Counted from the stretch's first letter, positions 24,315 through 37,102 are shown. The stretch: 64,000 bases of DNA from Vicia villosa (GCF_029867415.1 NW_026705772.1:62001-126000); one strand, 5' to 3'. Translations and numbers: made by a program. The notes: a model not told the origin generated them from the letters alone.

Positions 24315-24718
24315 TTGTCACAAGAATTAGATGAAGAAATATATTTAGATAATCATGCATGATGATGCAAGAAGGTTTTCAGATGAAGTGAGAGATGAAA
24401 TTAAGAGCAATTTAAAATAGTATAATATAAATTGCAATGAGTACCTTGGTTATGTTCACTTCTCTCAAATCTTCACTTGAATTTCTATGTTCAACCTTCT
24501 TGATCAACTTCATCATTGATGTGCATGAAACTTTTGATCCTTTTTCCTCTTTGATAACCTTTGTCTTCATCAAAATTAGATATAAGATATATTTTTCACA
24601 ATATCCCCCTTTTTGATGATGACATACTCTTTGAATTCTTGTTTTGATAAGATTGAGAATTCTCCCCCTAACTTGTGTGTCTCCTCTTTAATTTTAAGTT
24701 TCCCCCTTAATCGGAGAA
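24313..24718 (-). mobile_element. Foreign piece inside the copia RT
   Basis: The normal RT has about 35 codons between its KFD and YVDD blocks; here about 405 bp of unrelated DNA sits between them. On the minus strand it holds GTCATCATCAAAAAGGGGGA (24622-24603), the polypurine-tract style of another copia family, and CCCCCTTAA-type runs. I infer a nested or template-switched piece of a second retroelement. No terminal duplication is seen. Confidence 0.5.
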
Positions 24719-25560
24719 TCTTAAAATGACAAAGTCAAACTTTTAATGCCATTATTTTGGTGCTTGTTTTAATCCATACAAGGTTTTAACAAGCTTGTAC
24801 ACCTTTTTGTTCATCAGTAGAAAGTATATAACCTTCTGTTTTCTCCATGTAAATCTCCTCATCGAGATCTCCATTTTAGGAATGTCATTTTGACATCCTT
24901 TTGATGAACTATAAGTTCATGCAAAAACTAATGCAAACAATACTCTAATTGTTGTCGTCCTTGCTACTAGTGCATATGTGTTTAAATAATTAACACATTC
25001 TTTGTCTAAACATTTGGCTACTAATCTAGACTTGTAGGTGTTTAGTGTACCATCTTTATGATACTTTCTTCTAAACATTCATTTGCATCCAATGGATCTT
25101 GATCTTTTAAGTAGATCGACAAGTTCCAAGTATAGTTTGACATTATTGAATTTATTTCATCTTGGATACCATCCTTCCAAAAGGAGGGTTCCATTGAAGT
25201 TACTACTTCAGTTGAATCTTAGAATAAGAACATCACGAACAAAACTCTCACTATTTCCTTCTGCACAAGAGAAATAAATCGAAAAGTGATTTTGTTCGGT
25301 CTTATATCCTTAGCCTTTCAGACTTTGCTTATTCTAAGTTCGATTTGTTGTTCAACAATCATTGACAAACTTTCGATTTATTTTTCAATAAATCCGTAGA
25401 GAACCTTCTTCACGAGGTTTTCATTTGTGGGAATTTTGAATTCCTTATCCTCCGCGATAAGATTCTTAAATTCCACATCCCGGAATTCAATAGTTATATT
25501 AGACTCTAAGATCCATCTTTGAATGATCTTTATAATAATAAGTCTCATTTAACACCAGCA
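24719..25560 (-). pseudogene. Degenerate copia RT N-terminal part and integrase end
   Basis: In three mixed frames the minus strand gives D-V-K-M-T-F-L, then E-E-I-Y-M-E-K, then K-T-L-Y-G-L-K-Q-A-P (24893-24735), all classic copia RT blocks in the right order. Frameshifts and stops separate them. The plus-strand frame at 25083-25277 is a shadow of this. Confidence 0.7.
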
Positions 25561-26580
25561 TGTTATTCACATAGAGTACAAATCAAAATTCAATTTCATA
25601 GTTTGAAAAATTCAAACAATATTTTTTTTTTTTTTCGTAATTGACAGTGAAATTAAATCAAATGAATAGAATTCAATTTGGTTTCAAATAAACCATGCAT
25701 ATATATTATAATAATATATCCAGATATATTACGATATAGTACCGTTACAACAATAAAGCGGCCACGTGAATCACAACAACCATTGCAATATACATTTATA
25801 AATATATTTTCATCTTTTGTTTCCAGTGCATTAATATAATCATCTTGATAATTAACAAACTCTAATTTCCAATATTAAATGTAGTTTACGTAAACTCATC
25901 AAATTGATTCAAAATTTTATGTATTGTTCCGAAAATTATAAAACTTGGTAAATGCTTTAAATATAAGCATCACATTCAACAATATAATTTTGAAACAAAA
26001 CATATAATAAAAGCATTATAACAATATATATATATTCAAAATCTATATATTCAATATAAGTTATATGCTGTACAAAATTGAAATAATATTGATATATAAT
26101 ATATACGTTGCATAATGAAACTTTGTCACCAACCAGTGTAACGAAACAGTATATATATGCAAATGATTATCTTTAATTTAAAATTCTATAATTGCATTTC
26201 TAATCTGCAACGGCAATAGACAATATATTGGACTTCAATACATACAATAAATTTATCATGTTCTGGAACTTTCCATTAACGTAAACAATAACGTGTATGA
26301 ATAGAAACACATGCACATAAATGTAATGATGTTGCAATTTGTTTAATATATTAATTTTGTCCATTTTACTATCTATGAATTCAATCACACTAATTCAATA
26401 GAAAAACTAATTTCTTCTGATATAGTACAACAAAATTAATATATATATTTTTTCAAAATTTCAAAAGATTAACAAGACGTACCCGGATTAATAATGTCGA
26501 TTTCTTCTTGTAATGTCTCTTTTAGTGTACTTGAAACAGAAGTCTCGATTGCCATTATTTGGAATACTGAATTTATGTTG
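25561..26580. other. AT-rich interior of the copia element
   Basis: About 1 kb where gag, protease and integrase should be, without any frame that I recognise. It was replaced or decayed before the recent insertion, since the LTRs are almost identical. Confidence 0.6.
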
Positions 26581-26584
26581 TCGA

Positions 26585-26659
26585 TTATTGTTCTTGAAAC
26601 TTGTCCAATTTTCCGAAACTTTTAGTCATCTCCTTGACGGTGCTTCCTCCTCCAGCCAT
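26585..26659 (-). pseudogene. Copia gag start, stopped after 24 codons
   Basis: The ATG at 26659-26657 opens MAGGGSTVKEMTKSFGKLDK, the start of a copia gag (KLDKF-type block). A TAA ends it after F-Q-E-Q. It begins 28 bp inside the 5' LTR end. No good tRNA-Met primer site is visible in the 27 bases between. Confidence 0.7.
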
Positions 26660-26686
26660 GATTATCAAAATAATACTTTGTCCGTT

Positions 26687-27234
26687 TGTTAGATAATTAG
26701 TATGATAATCCTGGATATCTTCAAGAATCATGTTCGTTCACTTTCCGAACAAAGTATTTCGACCCTATACTTGTCTGGGTTCACGAAATCTTTGCGGGGA
26801 TAATTCTTGAAGAATCAATCTGTTTCTGACAATGGAGAACAGATCAGAATGTAGAGGAAGTATGTAATTTTCGTGTTCCAAATCGAGACCAAAAGACTCC
26901 TTATATAGGAGACCAATAATAGAAGCGAACAGACACACCTCTTCGGAAACAGTTATGTCTGTTGGAACGGGTGCAACTATTCAAACGAATCGTTATGTCC
27001 GTTGGGAACGGGTGCAACTATTCAAACGAATCATTATGTCCGTTGGGAACGGGTGCAACTATTCAAACGAAACGTTATGCCCGTTTCTATTATTCATATT
27101 CAATTACGCGTTTGGTTCGACGAGCGTGCACTCCGCACTACCCTAACTCGTTTCAAACTTAACGCATAATTGCATTGGCCTATAGTAAATCACATTACTA
27201 CCAAAATGCATTGATGATACTAAAATCACCAACA
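26687..27234 (-). repeat. 5' LTR of the copia element
   Basis: It equals the copy at 22279-22826 base for base with an offset of 4408, except for about three substitutions and no indels. It carries the same tandem 41-bp units and TATA box. Confidence 0.95.
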
Positions 27235-27572
27235 AATATACTGTACAAAAGAAACTTTTTTCTTAAAGATTAAATTTTAAAAGTATACCAATGATGAATA
27301 AATTTAATATTATATTCAATATTTAAAAATAATAATAATTGTGGATTATTTCGAAAATTCTTTTTAAAGTACATATACTTAATAGAAATTTATCTTAAAT
27401 CTATTTCAATATTTCATTCGAAGTTGAGATAATTTTAAAAAAAAAAATATATGAAAATAAACAATAGCTGTGGTATTTTGTCTAAGATTTATTTAAAGAC
27501 TCTATATAATTGAATTTTTTTTCAAATCATTCTCAATATTTCACACGGATTTGTAACGAAATTTACATAAAA

Positions 27573-27654
<82 letters not shown>

Positions 27655-29968
27655 GTGTATTATATTTAAAATACATTTAATTATATATAAAATTAAAATT
27701 TGTCTCAAATTCATCTAAATATTTGACAAGAATTTGGGACATAATTTTCAAAAAAATAAATAACAATCATGTATTTTGTGAATTCTCGACTTAAAGGTTC
27801 TTCATATTTTTGTCTCAAATTCTCTTTAATATTTCACCAAGATTTAAGACGATATATTAAAAATACTAAAATAAATAACAATTTTATATTATATCTAAAA
27901 TCTATCTCAAAATTTATATATACAATGAAAATATGTCTATGTATTTCACACGACTTTGAGATAGAATTAAAAGAAAAATAGTAAGTTTATTTGTCCTAAA
28001 TTTTTATTTTAAAATGGAAAATACTATTTGTTACGAAGGAACAAATAGAAGAATGGCAAGAATTACACTAAACCCACCCCATGTTTCCGTATAATGCCAC
28101 GTTTATATTTTTTTCTAACTAAACATTTTGCCTTCGTGTGTTTCGCTTCGTACCCAGTAGCATAGCTCTTTTAAAATATCAACTTTTGTCAATTTTAATA
28201 TGTTTGTTAAATGTTATGGCGTTGCTCGTCGAACCAATCTTTTCAGCATGAAATTATATGTATTTTTGCAGTTTCAATCTTTGTGAATTTAAGAACATTT
28301 GTTTTTAGTATCTCACATAATATATCTCTCCATGAAATCGCGACATATGATCCAATAATATGATGTTTGACTAAAATCTTTTTTTTTTTTTAAATTGCGG
28401 AGATTATATCTAAATAAAATAATTTACAGAATTAAAACTAAAAAAAATTAATTGAAATAACTAAAATCATATTTAATTGGAATTATGTTTTATAATATAA
28501 TCTTTCGTTTGATTATGAGTTTTTTTTTTCCATCAAATTGACTCTGTCAAATGAATGCAGCTGCAATATAAATCAAAAGAATTAAAAAATAACTTTTTAT
28601 AATCTGAATATGAAGGAGTAATAATCACTATTAACTTACATATTGAGAATTAAAATTTGAAGTCTGATGTTGGCACTAAAAGTTTAAAATTTAATTAGGA
28701 TACATATATAACATTGTACAACAAGGCGTTGTCAAAGCTAAAAAAAAATCTTTTATAAACATAAGGGGTAATTTTATATTAGTAGATAATAAGTAATGAT
28801 TAAAGAATATATAAAACTCCACATCATTTTAAAATGTTTTATTAATTAATTCTTGTTATATAGTTGTAATCATTATGTGTCATAAAATGCAGCGTGACCA
28901 AGATTATATGCTTCATTATCATAGAAAAATCACGTAGAAATAATCCACAATAATTGGAATGAATTTATCTAAGGGAGAAGTATCCGGTTTTTGTCTGATT
29001 CTGTCATCTAGGATTGGTTATGATTACAATCGAAATAGATTGTTGTCTCATTCTTTGAACCCTTCAACAATATTGAAATCTCTATCAATATTTATTGAGT
29101 CAAAAAAGAAACACTTAGTAAATTTTATTGAAAGCTTAGTTTATAATGAAACACAATGTTCAAGTTTTCATAGTTTCTACATTTTATTAGACTTTGAAGT
29201 ATAATGAATAACATAACATGCTTTCATGTCCTCACAAAATGTGACAAATTTAGAAACCGAGTTAAATTTATTTTTTTTATAAATCACTTTGACTAAATTT
29301 TCCAAACAAGAAACAATTCTTCCATTTGCTTCATGTCTACTCAAATTAGTAGATATTTCTTGCTGAATATCCCAACAAAAGATTTCATTGTTTTCTTATG
29401 ATTGTACAAATTTGAATATAATAAAATTGACAAATGTTGTAAGCAATGTAACATATCTTCTCAATCATTTGATGATTGAAAAATCTTAGTCTACCATCCA
29501 TGAATCAGAATCATTCATCTCACTTTATGTAACTTTTGGTACAAATTAAGCAGCAAACTGTAGATGGACACCAAAGTGCCAAAGACAATTTTGTTTAGAG
29601 TTTACTTTGGATAAGTAATATCCCCAAAAATGTGTATTTAAGAGATATGTAGTATTCACCTTAATTATAAGCCATTTATATAGAAGTAGAGTTTGGATCA
29701 CTTTATGCCACTCCAAAAAAATTCATATTTTATCTTATAATTCTAAATGAAAACTATCATACTCTATATTTTACTTGAAGTTAAATCAATCTAAAAAATT
29801 TACATTTCCATCAAATATAATTATATACTCTATTATGAAGAATATATTCCAGTCGAAATTAAATCACTAAAAAAATTTCACATGTCAAAAATCAGACTGA
29901 AACTTAATGGTGCAATTTCCACATTGACATGAAGCAACCATCGACATAATCTTATAGTACACATTGAA
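27235..29968. other. AT-rich intergenic DNA
   Basis: It holds an (AT)n run at 27575-27650 and frames without known domains (27769-27981, 28959-29204). Several related phrases of the type TTTCACxxGATTTGxGAxA recur between 27380 and 27960, so it may be a degenerate tandem repeat. Confidence 0.45.
27575..27650. repeat. (AT)38 microsatellite
   Basis: 76 bases of uninterrupted AT. Confidence 0.95.
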
Positions 29969-30540
29969 TCAATTTCTATCAATGATCATGTAATAAAAAC
30001 TAACTAACACCTTGTGTAATCCGAATTGTATCAACATATCTTTGATTTGAATTTTCCACACGTTAAAAACAATTATTCCTTCAATTTTCTCTAACCCAAA
30101 ATGCACAATGAAACTTGTGACTTGCAACTCAATGACTCTTTCACAACACCACCCTTCTTTTATGATGTGGAAGATCAGACAAAACTCCAACTAGATAGCA
30201 TATTACGAACTCCTATACCTAGATCGAACCAAAAGCCCTAATACTAGTTGTTGGGAAAAACTATTTGCATAGATAAAAAAGGAACACAATCACAACACAA
30301 AGACATAACGTGGAAACTCCAAAACTGGAGAAAAAACCATGGTTGATGTTAAATGACAATCAAAGAATAATACTATGTGAAAATTATTACAGCACATAGA
30401 CTGCATTCAACCACCAAAGGCCTCTGGTACACGTACAACTCTCAAAGTAAATATTTAACTACATACTACAACACTCTAACACAAGAGTATAAGAGAACAA
30501 AAAAGTCAAATACACTTTTAAATTATTTTTGACTGGTGCA
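29969..30540 (-). mobile_element. Truncated Ty1-copia: 5' LTR, primer site and gag start
   Basis: On the minus strand a 292-bp LTR (30540-30249) starts TGCACCAGTC and ends TTCCCAACA, and contains a CTCCAGTTTTGGAG block typical of copia LTR ends. Next comes TAGTATTAGGGC, nine of twelve bases like the tRNA-Met primer site TGGTATCAGAGC. The following frame (30190-29969) includes VWKIQIKDMLIQFGLHKVL, the first conserved block of copia gag. The element stops there; no pol and no second LTR are nearby. Confidence 0.7.
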
Positions 30541-31497
30541 TTTTGTAATGAAGAACTTGAATATATTATATAGACTTAAATTACCTCTTCCTCCATAAAA
30601 TTAAGTGATATGGAATTTAATTAACATGCATATTTTCAACTAATACAACCAATACCTTGATCGTTCAAAGTTTACTTTTTGGTTGTTCAAGAAGAAATCA
30701 ATAACACTCCTCCTATTTCGAAGAATATAGTATTTTGGTTAATGCTCACGATGCGAGAATATCATGTGGTCTTAATAAAGGAAGTTTGAATAGTTCTAGT
30801 AATGAGAATATTATAGATTTTTTCACTCAACTGTAATAGAAATGTCCATACATTTAAATATTGTTTGAAAAATAGCCATTCCATTTTGAAGAAGACCAAT
30901 TACTTCGTCAATGGATCTAGTAGTGAGGTTACCGAGGACCAAAATACAATTGGCATTAATTACTATTAGGGTTTTTACAAGTCAATGTGTGAGTCTCACT
31001 CAAGATATGTATGAAATATTTTTATCCTTTCTCCAACAAGTAAACTTGATTCCTTCAATACTCAACGTGACTAGTTCTAACTCCAATTAAATAGCTTATT
31101 TGAATTGGAATAACATTGCCTAGTTTCAAAGAGGTCGACCGATAACATTCCCGACTTAGGAGTAGCATGTGACTTTTCCTAGTTCAACCCAATAAACCTT
31201 GTGTATGGATCTCCATGTTTAACCCAATTTTACAATGACGTGTTAACACACGTGCGGGGAAACGTAACCGAAATAACACATGTCCAAGAATAAAATCGCG
31301 GCCCCTATGAACAAGGAAGATTTATTCTTCATATTCCTACGATCTAGCCGAGAAATTAGGTACTAGAACTAATTATTTAGCAATGATTTAATCAAATGGA
31401 CAAACCTAACATTATCATAGCAACATGTTTGGAAAATGATCACTTTCTACATAACCAGAATAAATAAAAATTCCCCTTTGATTCCCTAACGCGAGCA
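30541..31497. other. Intergenic DNA without gene
   Basis: Nothing coding is recognised. The last part (31100-31497) may already be 5' sequence of the gypsy remnant that follows. Confidence 0.4.
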
Positions 31498-33010
31498 ATG
31501 ATTAAACTATTTTACTTACCCCCAGTACATTATACGTATACTGTGAGAACCGATAAAACTGAAGCGAATCACACATTCATCTTAAACTCTAGTATTAAAA
31601 AACATCCTTCAACAACTGTGAGACTAGAAAACACCATCAACAATAATAATGATGATGCCGTTATAGCGGAGATACAAACCACTATGAAAGAATTACGATG
31701 GCAATTGAAGCTCTATAAACCAACAACCTTCATCTTCAAAAATAGTGACATGATGACGATCCATTATAAGGCAATTAGATCATAGGTCCCAATCCCCTCT
31801 CCGATAAAATATGGGATGCCCCAATTCTCGAAAACTTTAGACTTCCATACCTCTTGGCTATTAATTAAAAGAGAGACCCGCAAGAGCACACTGTGGCCAT
31901 CAACACTCGGATGGTGATAAAAGGCACCATTGAATCCATGAAATGAAAGCTCTTATTTGGAATGTTCAAGGGGGAAACACAAAGGTGGTACAAGAGTTTC
32001 CTTAAACAGTCACTGACAAACTATTAGGACCTGTCGAGAAATCTAATTCTCCAACTCTCAGTGAGCAAATATCACAATGTCTCATCCATAAGCTTGTTTA
32101 ATATTTGTTTGGGGAACTCTCATCCATAATTATTAAATATTTATGGGTACATTTCAAAATGGAGAAGGAAAATTTGGCGAAAGTAATCCATATCCATGAC
32201 ACCCCACCTTATCCAACCCCAAAGTGGGAAGTCATGGGAACGAACCAATAAAACGTTACAAAAACCACGTGGTCAAGTGTCATCATATTGACAAGTTGAT
32301 AAAGCTGAAGAGGAAAATAAACTGCCTTTTCAAGAAAACCATTTGAGAAAATATATTCAAAAAGATTCTTAATAGACAAGCGGGCATATCTCTCCCTTAT
32401 GGGCTTTACCAACCCATAAGCCCGAGTTCAAGAAAGATAACAAGCAGGAAAAAGGAAATGATGATATGTCAATCCACCAAACACTTAACACCATCGCTAG
32501 AGGGCTCGCTGGAGGAGGAGAATCCATATCTTTTTGGAGAAGATATGCTTTCCAGTTAATGACTGCGGTGGGTTCACCTCGAAAACCAAGATTATTTGTT
32601 GCACTCGATATTCCCTTTTTCCATAGAGATGGTGCATGTGTTCCCCCAAATGAAGATGATTCCATAGTGACAAAGGTATAAATGTTAGATTGGAAAATAA
32701 AGTGAGTTCTAATAGATAATGGAAGCCCGAATGAGATCTTGTACTTTCGATAAATTACGATCTGCAATTGTTTAGATGCTCCCTGGTTGAATTTTAGGCG
32801 AGCAAGTTCATGTCAACGGGTACATCTTCCTCAAAATCGTATTTGGGATAAAGTAGAATGCAAAGATGATTAAAGTTAGATAACTTGTCATTGAAACCCT
32901 CTCGTCATATTAAAGCCCTACCTAACCATGAGATACCCATTGAAGAATGGGCGAGGTGTTATAAAAGGAGATTGAGAGACTGCCTGAAATGCTACCAAGA
33001 TAATGAGATA
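31498..33010 (+). pseudogene. Ty3/gypsy gag-protease remnant
   Basis: In mixed frames the plus strand gives I-W-D-A-P-I-L-E-N-F-R-L-P (31808), K-G-E-T-Q-R-W-Y-K-S-F (31970), Q-L-S-V-S-K-Y-H-N-V-S-S (32060), then A-G-G-G-E-S and D-G-A-C-V-P-P-N-E-D-D-S-I-V-T-K-V (32466-32681). Next come I-D-N-G-S (about 32715) and G-E-Q-V-H-V-N-G-Y-I (about 32800). This order fits gag capsid followed by an aspartic protease whose D-(T/S/N)-G-S catalytic triad is visible. Numerous stops and frameshifts make it inactive. RT is absent. Confidence 0.75.
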
Positions 33011-33206
33011 CCCCTAATGCTTTCAAGTTATCAATTTTCACATTAACGGTTATGCATTTCGTTATGTTTATCTTTAAGTATTATGTTTGAAATATATATT
33101 CATTTATTTCACATTATATATTATTTTAAAATACTAACAGGACATTTACATGTTGGTTTACTAATACTCTTATTTTATTATATCTCTACTCCTGTATTAA
33201 GAAATA

Positions 33207-33355
33207 CTATCTTCGGTCCTTTTTATAAGAGACATTTCATCTTTTTAGATTTATTGAATAATTAATGTATTTGGTATATAATACTGACTAGATATATTAT
33301 TGATTTATTAAATTTAAAAAGGTGAAATGTCTCTTATAAAAAAAGTCGGAGGTAG
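33207..33355. mobile_element. Stowaway-type MITE (149 bp)
   Basis: Terminal inverted repeats CTATCTTCGGTCC / CTACCTCCGAC, then TTTTTATAAGAGACATTTCA and its complement at the other end. It is flanked by TA (33205-33206 and 33356-33357), as expected for Tc1/mariner MITEs. The whole element can fold into one hairpin. Related half-element sequence lies in intron 1 of the SUMO gene. Confidence 0.8.
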
Positions 33356-33357
33356 TA

Positions 33358-34306
33358 TACTTTAGTTGACTTAATAATTAAAATTGTTCATAGGAAGTGC
33401 AGTCTACCTATCCTGAACCAGAAAACATAACATGTTTAAGGATACATACATTAACCTATTTTTTCTCAATGATGCATTTATTATCAACATAACTTTCCAT
33501 CATGGAGTATTTTACAACTTCAAGTGATCTCACATGTCATGTTATGGTCACTCGTGAAATATAAAATCGCTATGCATCACTAAATAGAAGCATGCACGCT
33601 GCTTATGTTGTGTCTCTTCAACATAAAATATATAGTACTAAAATATAACAATTTTCACTAACTTTTAGGCAATCATAATTAATTGTTTTACTACAAGTTG
33701 AAGAAATGATCTTCATCCCAAAACTTGTTATAAAATAAAGCCATGATAACTCATCACCTAGTCTTATTAAGCAGCAATGTCGACCTTGGAGTTGAAAACC
33801 CATGATAGCATGTTTTGGTGAAATTTGGTCTTCTTTAGAAAAATCCTAGTTGGTAATGTAACATGTTCAAAATTCAACGTATTTAGATTATTCTAGGAGA
33901 CCATAGAAAACAAAGGAGAAGAAAGTTTTTTATTTTAGTATGGAAGTTCCTATATATATGTTGACAATGTACTTAGACATAATAACTTCATATTGTTTTT
34001 CATTTTTACCCAAATATGTTGATGAATTATGTAACATGGCAACAATTTTGAAGTCAATTTTAAGTTAAATGATGGTTTTATAATAAGCAATTTTGTTTTC
34101 TAGGTCTTGCATATATTCTTCTTTTGTCATGCATAAAAGAATACCAAGTGTTGGTGATAAATAATCTCTCTTTTGTTTATAATTGTAAAAATGTGACAGT
34201 AGAATTAAATAATTGTAAAAACTTTTTCTTTTCAGATCATGCAAAATGATGCAAAAATAATTACAATGGTATTTCTATGCCTTATATATACAACGGATTA
34301 AGGCTG
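33358..34306. other. Intergenic DNA without gene
   Basis: No frame above 61 codons and no recognised element. Confidence 0.5.
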
Positions 34307-34434
34307 AGTAGAGTTACCAATCGTTAGTTGATATAGTGGTGATTGACGTTGGACTTAGTAGGGAGAACGACGGTTCGATCTCGCACTGCAATCAAAAGGG
34401 GGTTGGACCCACTTCAGAAAGAAAAAAAAAAAAA
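34307..34434 (+). mobile_element. Au-type SINE
   Basis: AGTGGTGATTGACGTTGGAC and TAGGGAGAACGACGGTTCGA are close to the Au SINE head as I remember it. The pol III B box is GGTTCGATCTC (34372-34382) and an A box-like TTGATATAGTGG lies at 34328-34339. It ends in an A-rich tail (34420-34434). The element is tRNA-derived and non-coding. Confidence 0.75.
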
Positions 34435-36056
34435 GCTTAATTGAATTACACACATTCTAATCATCTAATTGACTCACACACGTGTGATAATTTTTTCCAA
34501 TGTATATTAGTTTGCTATAGAATTTCCAAATACATTTCATTTTAATATTTTTGTTGTTATTATTTGATTTTAATTTCTACAAAATTATTTTATGAATTAA
34601 TCTTTCTAAAATATTAAATAATTAATTTAAACCCCTTTAATATTAATAACATTCCGACTAAAATGAATATTACTTACCTATTACGAAAGAAAGAAAAAAA
34701 AAACAGCATGCCAAAACTAAAGTTTGGGCTTAATAGTAATCTAAAGGCATGTGAGGGAAAAGTCCAAATTCTACAAATCCTGCCACTCTCATAATATTTT
34801 GGCACCTCCCAATTTTCGTTTGATATCCATATTACTTTTGACAAAATTTTAATTATAAAATGCGCATGAAAATTCCGGTTGATCAAATGAAATTTTCAGT
34901 ACAAATAAAAAATTCGGATAGTGTATTTAAAAAATTTGACATGCATTTTTATTTTGTTTTTTAAAAAATAAATTCAACACTTTCAAATTTTTTGATAAAC
35001 TCGGTGTGTTGTAATTTTCTGATTTTTAAAAAAAATTGAAAATTCATATTTGATAAGGAAAAAAATTTAACACTGCCAAATTTTACGAAAACCCGATATG
35101 TTTTGTAGTTTTCTAACATATTTGAAAAAATCGATAAAAAATTATATTTTTCTTCAAAAAACCATGATTTTATATGAGTTATTTTGAAAAATTCGGCTTA
35201 GTAAATTTGATTTTACATCGACTTTTAAAATAAATCCGGTATCAAATCAAGATTTCTAGAAAAAGATATGATTTCAAATCTATTTTTTTAAAATCAGGTG
35301 TAATGCATTTTACATCTATTTTTTTAAGAATTCGATAACAACTCATAGATTCTTAAAAAAAAAAAATCAGTAAAAATTCATAGACATTCAAAAAAATTGG
35401 TAAGAGTTGAAAAAATTCCTAAAAATCCGATAAATAAATTTTTTTCTAAAAAAACATAAAATTCACGAAGGATATTAAGGTATAAACTCTACTTTAGTGA
35501 AGATGCCAAATTAAATTGGAGGATGACAAAATAAATATGGTATATGAATCATATCATATTATTATTGAAGAACATCATATTTAATTTAAAAAATAAACGT
35601 GATACATGAAGGTAACGGATTATACTTATATGAGGTCTTCTTTTTAGGCATGTGATATCATGAAGGACATGGGCCTCAATTAGATGAATCTTTTGTTAAC
35701 TTATGACATATACATATACATAGTAATGAATATTTAGTTGATGAAATTAAGCAATTTAAGGATGAGAAATATGGGATTAAATCTTTTCAGGATGCATAAC
35801 TCCACGAGTATAATTTTTATTATAAGTAAATTGTATTAAATAACACAAAGGTACTAATCAAGATAACAAGAAGAGGGAAAAAAAACAACTAACTACGAAC
35901 TAACATAAATCCTAGAATTAGAGAATCACAAGTTCTTCTCCATATTGCAAATATCTCTCAAAAGAATGGAAAACCAATCTCAACCCAATAATTTAATTAA
36001 CAATAAAGAATCACTACTATTCCTCATCTTGTCGTTAAAAAAACATTGTTACTACG
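34435..36056. other. AT-rich intergenic DNA with degenerate repeats
   Basis: From about 34890 to 35470 short phrases such as AAAATTCGATAA, AAATTTGA and AAAACCCGATATG recur irregularly, like a decayed minisatellite. No gene is seen. Confidence 0.45.
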
Positions 36057-36568
36057 TGTGAGATATTGGATCGAACTCTAGTATGGTCGAAAGTAACTTC
36101 TTGGTTCGATAATTCGACAGGATCTTAGCAATGCCGTCGAAGTTTGTTCGCATGCGGTAGTCGAAGGCCTGCAATGCTGTAGTTAAAGTATGCTCAAGTA
36201 TGCAGTAGTCGAAATGCTAGGATTGTTAGCATGTCGAATTATGTCTTTTTGTTAAGCCCAATTGTTTAAGTCAGTTTGTTCTCTAAGTTAGCCTGTGTAA
36301 TGGGTCTGTGTGTAAAATCCCATTAGTTTAGTATGTTAGTTTTATTATAAATAGCATACTAGACTCTCATAATTGCACACTACAAATCCTAATTAGGGTG
36401 AAAGAGGTTATTTGTTATTCTGTAACACTTGTAATCTTGTTTCAAAGAGAAAGTAAAGAATAGTAGTTTATAATCAATTACTGTTGCTTCCCTCTTTCCT
36501 ACCCTTGTGGATTTCTTGTCAACAAAAGAAACCTAATATACTCTATTCTTGGCATCAATTTCACAACA
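36057..36568 (+). mobile_element. Ty1-copia LTR
   Basis: It starts TGTGAGATATTGG and ends TTTCACAACA. A TATA box (TTATAAATAG, 36346-36355) lies before CACACTACAAATCC. Right after it comes AATTAGTGCGGTGAGCATGG, the leader style of a legume copia family, then gag. Confidence 0.7.
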
Positions 36569-36584
36569 AATTAGTGCGGTGAGC

Positions 36585-36848
36585 ATGGAGAAGATGTCGT
36601 CATCAAAGTATGAGATTGAAAAGTTCATCGGAGTGAACGATTTCGGTCTGTAGCGCTTGAAGATGAAAGCCCTACTCGTTCAATAGGGTTGTTTAGAAGC
36701 GTTGAAGGGAGTCGCAGCCATAAAAGTTATGCTAACGGAGAAGGAGAAAACGACAATGGTAGAGAAAGCCCATAGCGCCATCTTATTGAGCCTTGGCGAT
36801 AAGGTTCTTCGACGGGTCTTGAAGGAGACAACGGCATCAGGGTTTATG
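36585..36848 (+). pseudogene. Ty1-copia gag N-terminus with premature stop
   Basis: From ATG at 36594 it reads MSSSKYEIEKFIGVNDFGL, then TAG where the family has Trp (TGG), a single-base nonsense change. The same frame continues with A-H-S-A-I-L-L-S-L-G-D-K-V-L-R, a well-kept gag block, to about 36848. After that the sequence jumps to the 3' part of a different copia element. Confidence 0.85.
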
Positions 36849-37102
36849 GGAAAAATCATTTGCATTATTTCATGTATGTGGTATATGTGAGTGCATGTTA
36901 TCTCTTTGCAAAAGCCTGTGTGTGATGTATTGGTATACGTGTGATATAAGATACTTATCATGACTTGATTTTTCTCTTTTTAATGTTGTCAAAGGGGGAG
37001 AAGCACCTGCAAAACGAAGTTGGATGCACACATTCATGGGAGCCTTCATGAAGACACGGAATACATTGTCGCAAGTTTTGTCATCGTCAAAAAGGGGGAG
37101 TA
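36849..37102 (+). mobile_element. 3' internal end of a second copia element with polypurine tract
   Basis: GTCATCGTCAAAAAGGGGGA (37079-37098) directly before an LTR-like start is the typical polypurine tract of SIRE/Maximus-type copia. A similar GTTGTCAAAGGGGGAG lies at 36986-37001. Minus-strand frames here are shadows. Confidence 0.6.

Larger units (their letters stand above)
22279..27234 (-). mobile_element. Complete but coding-defective Ty1-copia element (4956 bp)
   Basis: Identical-length LTRs (548 bp each) start TGTTAGATAA and end CACCAACA. The flanking 5-bp duplication is a perfect AATAT (22274-22278 and 27235-27239). Orientation is minus: inside the left LTR lies a polypurine tract (reverse complement AAAATGGGGAGAG at 22841-22829), and gag begins next to the right LTR. 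The LTRs differ at only three visible positions (for example 22322/26730 and 22544/26952), so insertion is recent. The internal 3.86 kb nevertheless has a gag stop after 24 codons, a frameshifted RT and a foreign insert, so it cannot encode its own machinery and was probably moved in trans. Confidence 0.95.

Noticed and set aside
32369..32767. 132-codon minus-strand frame as a gene
   Set aside because: The plus strand here carries recognisable gypsy gag-protease blocks, so the minus frame is a shadow.
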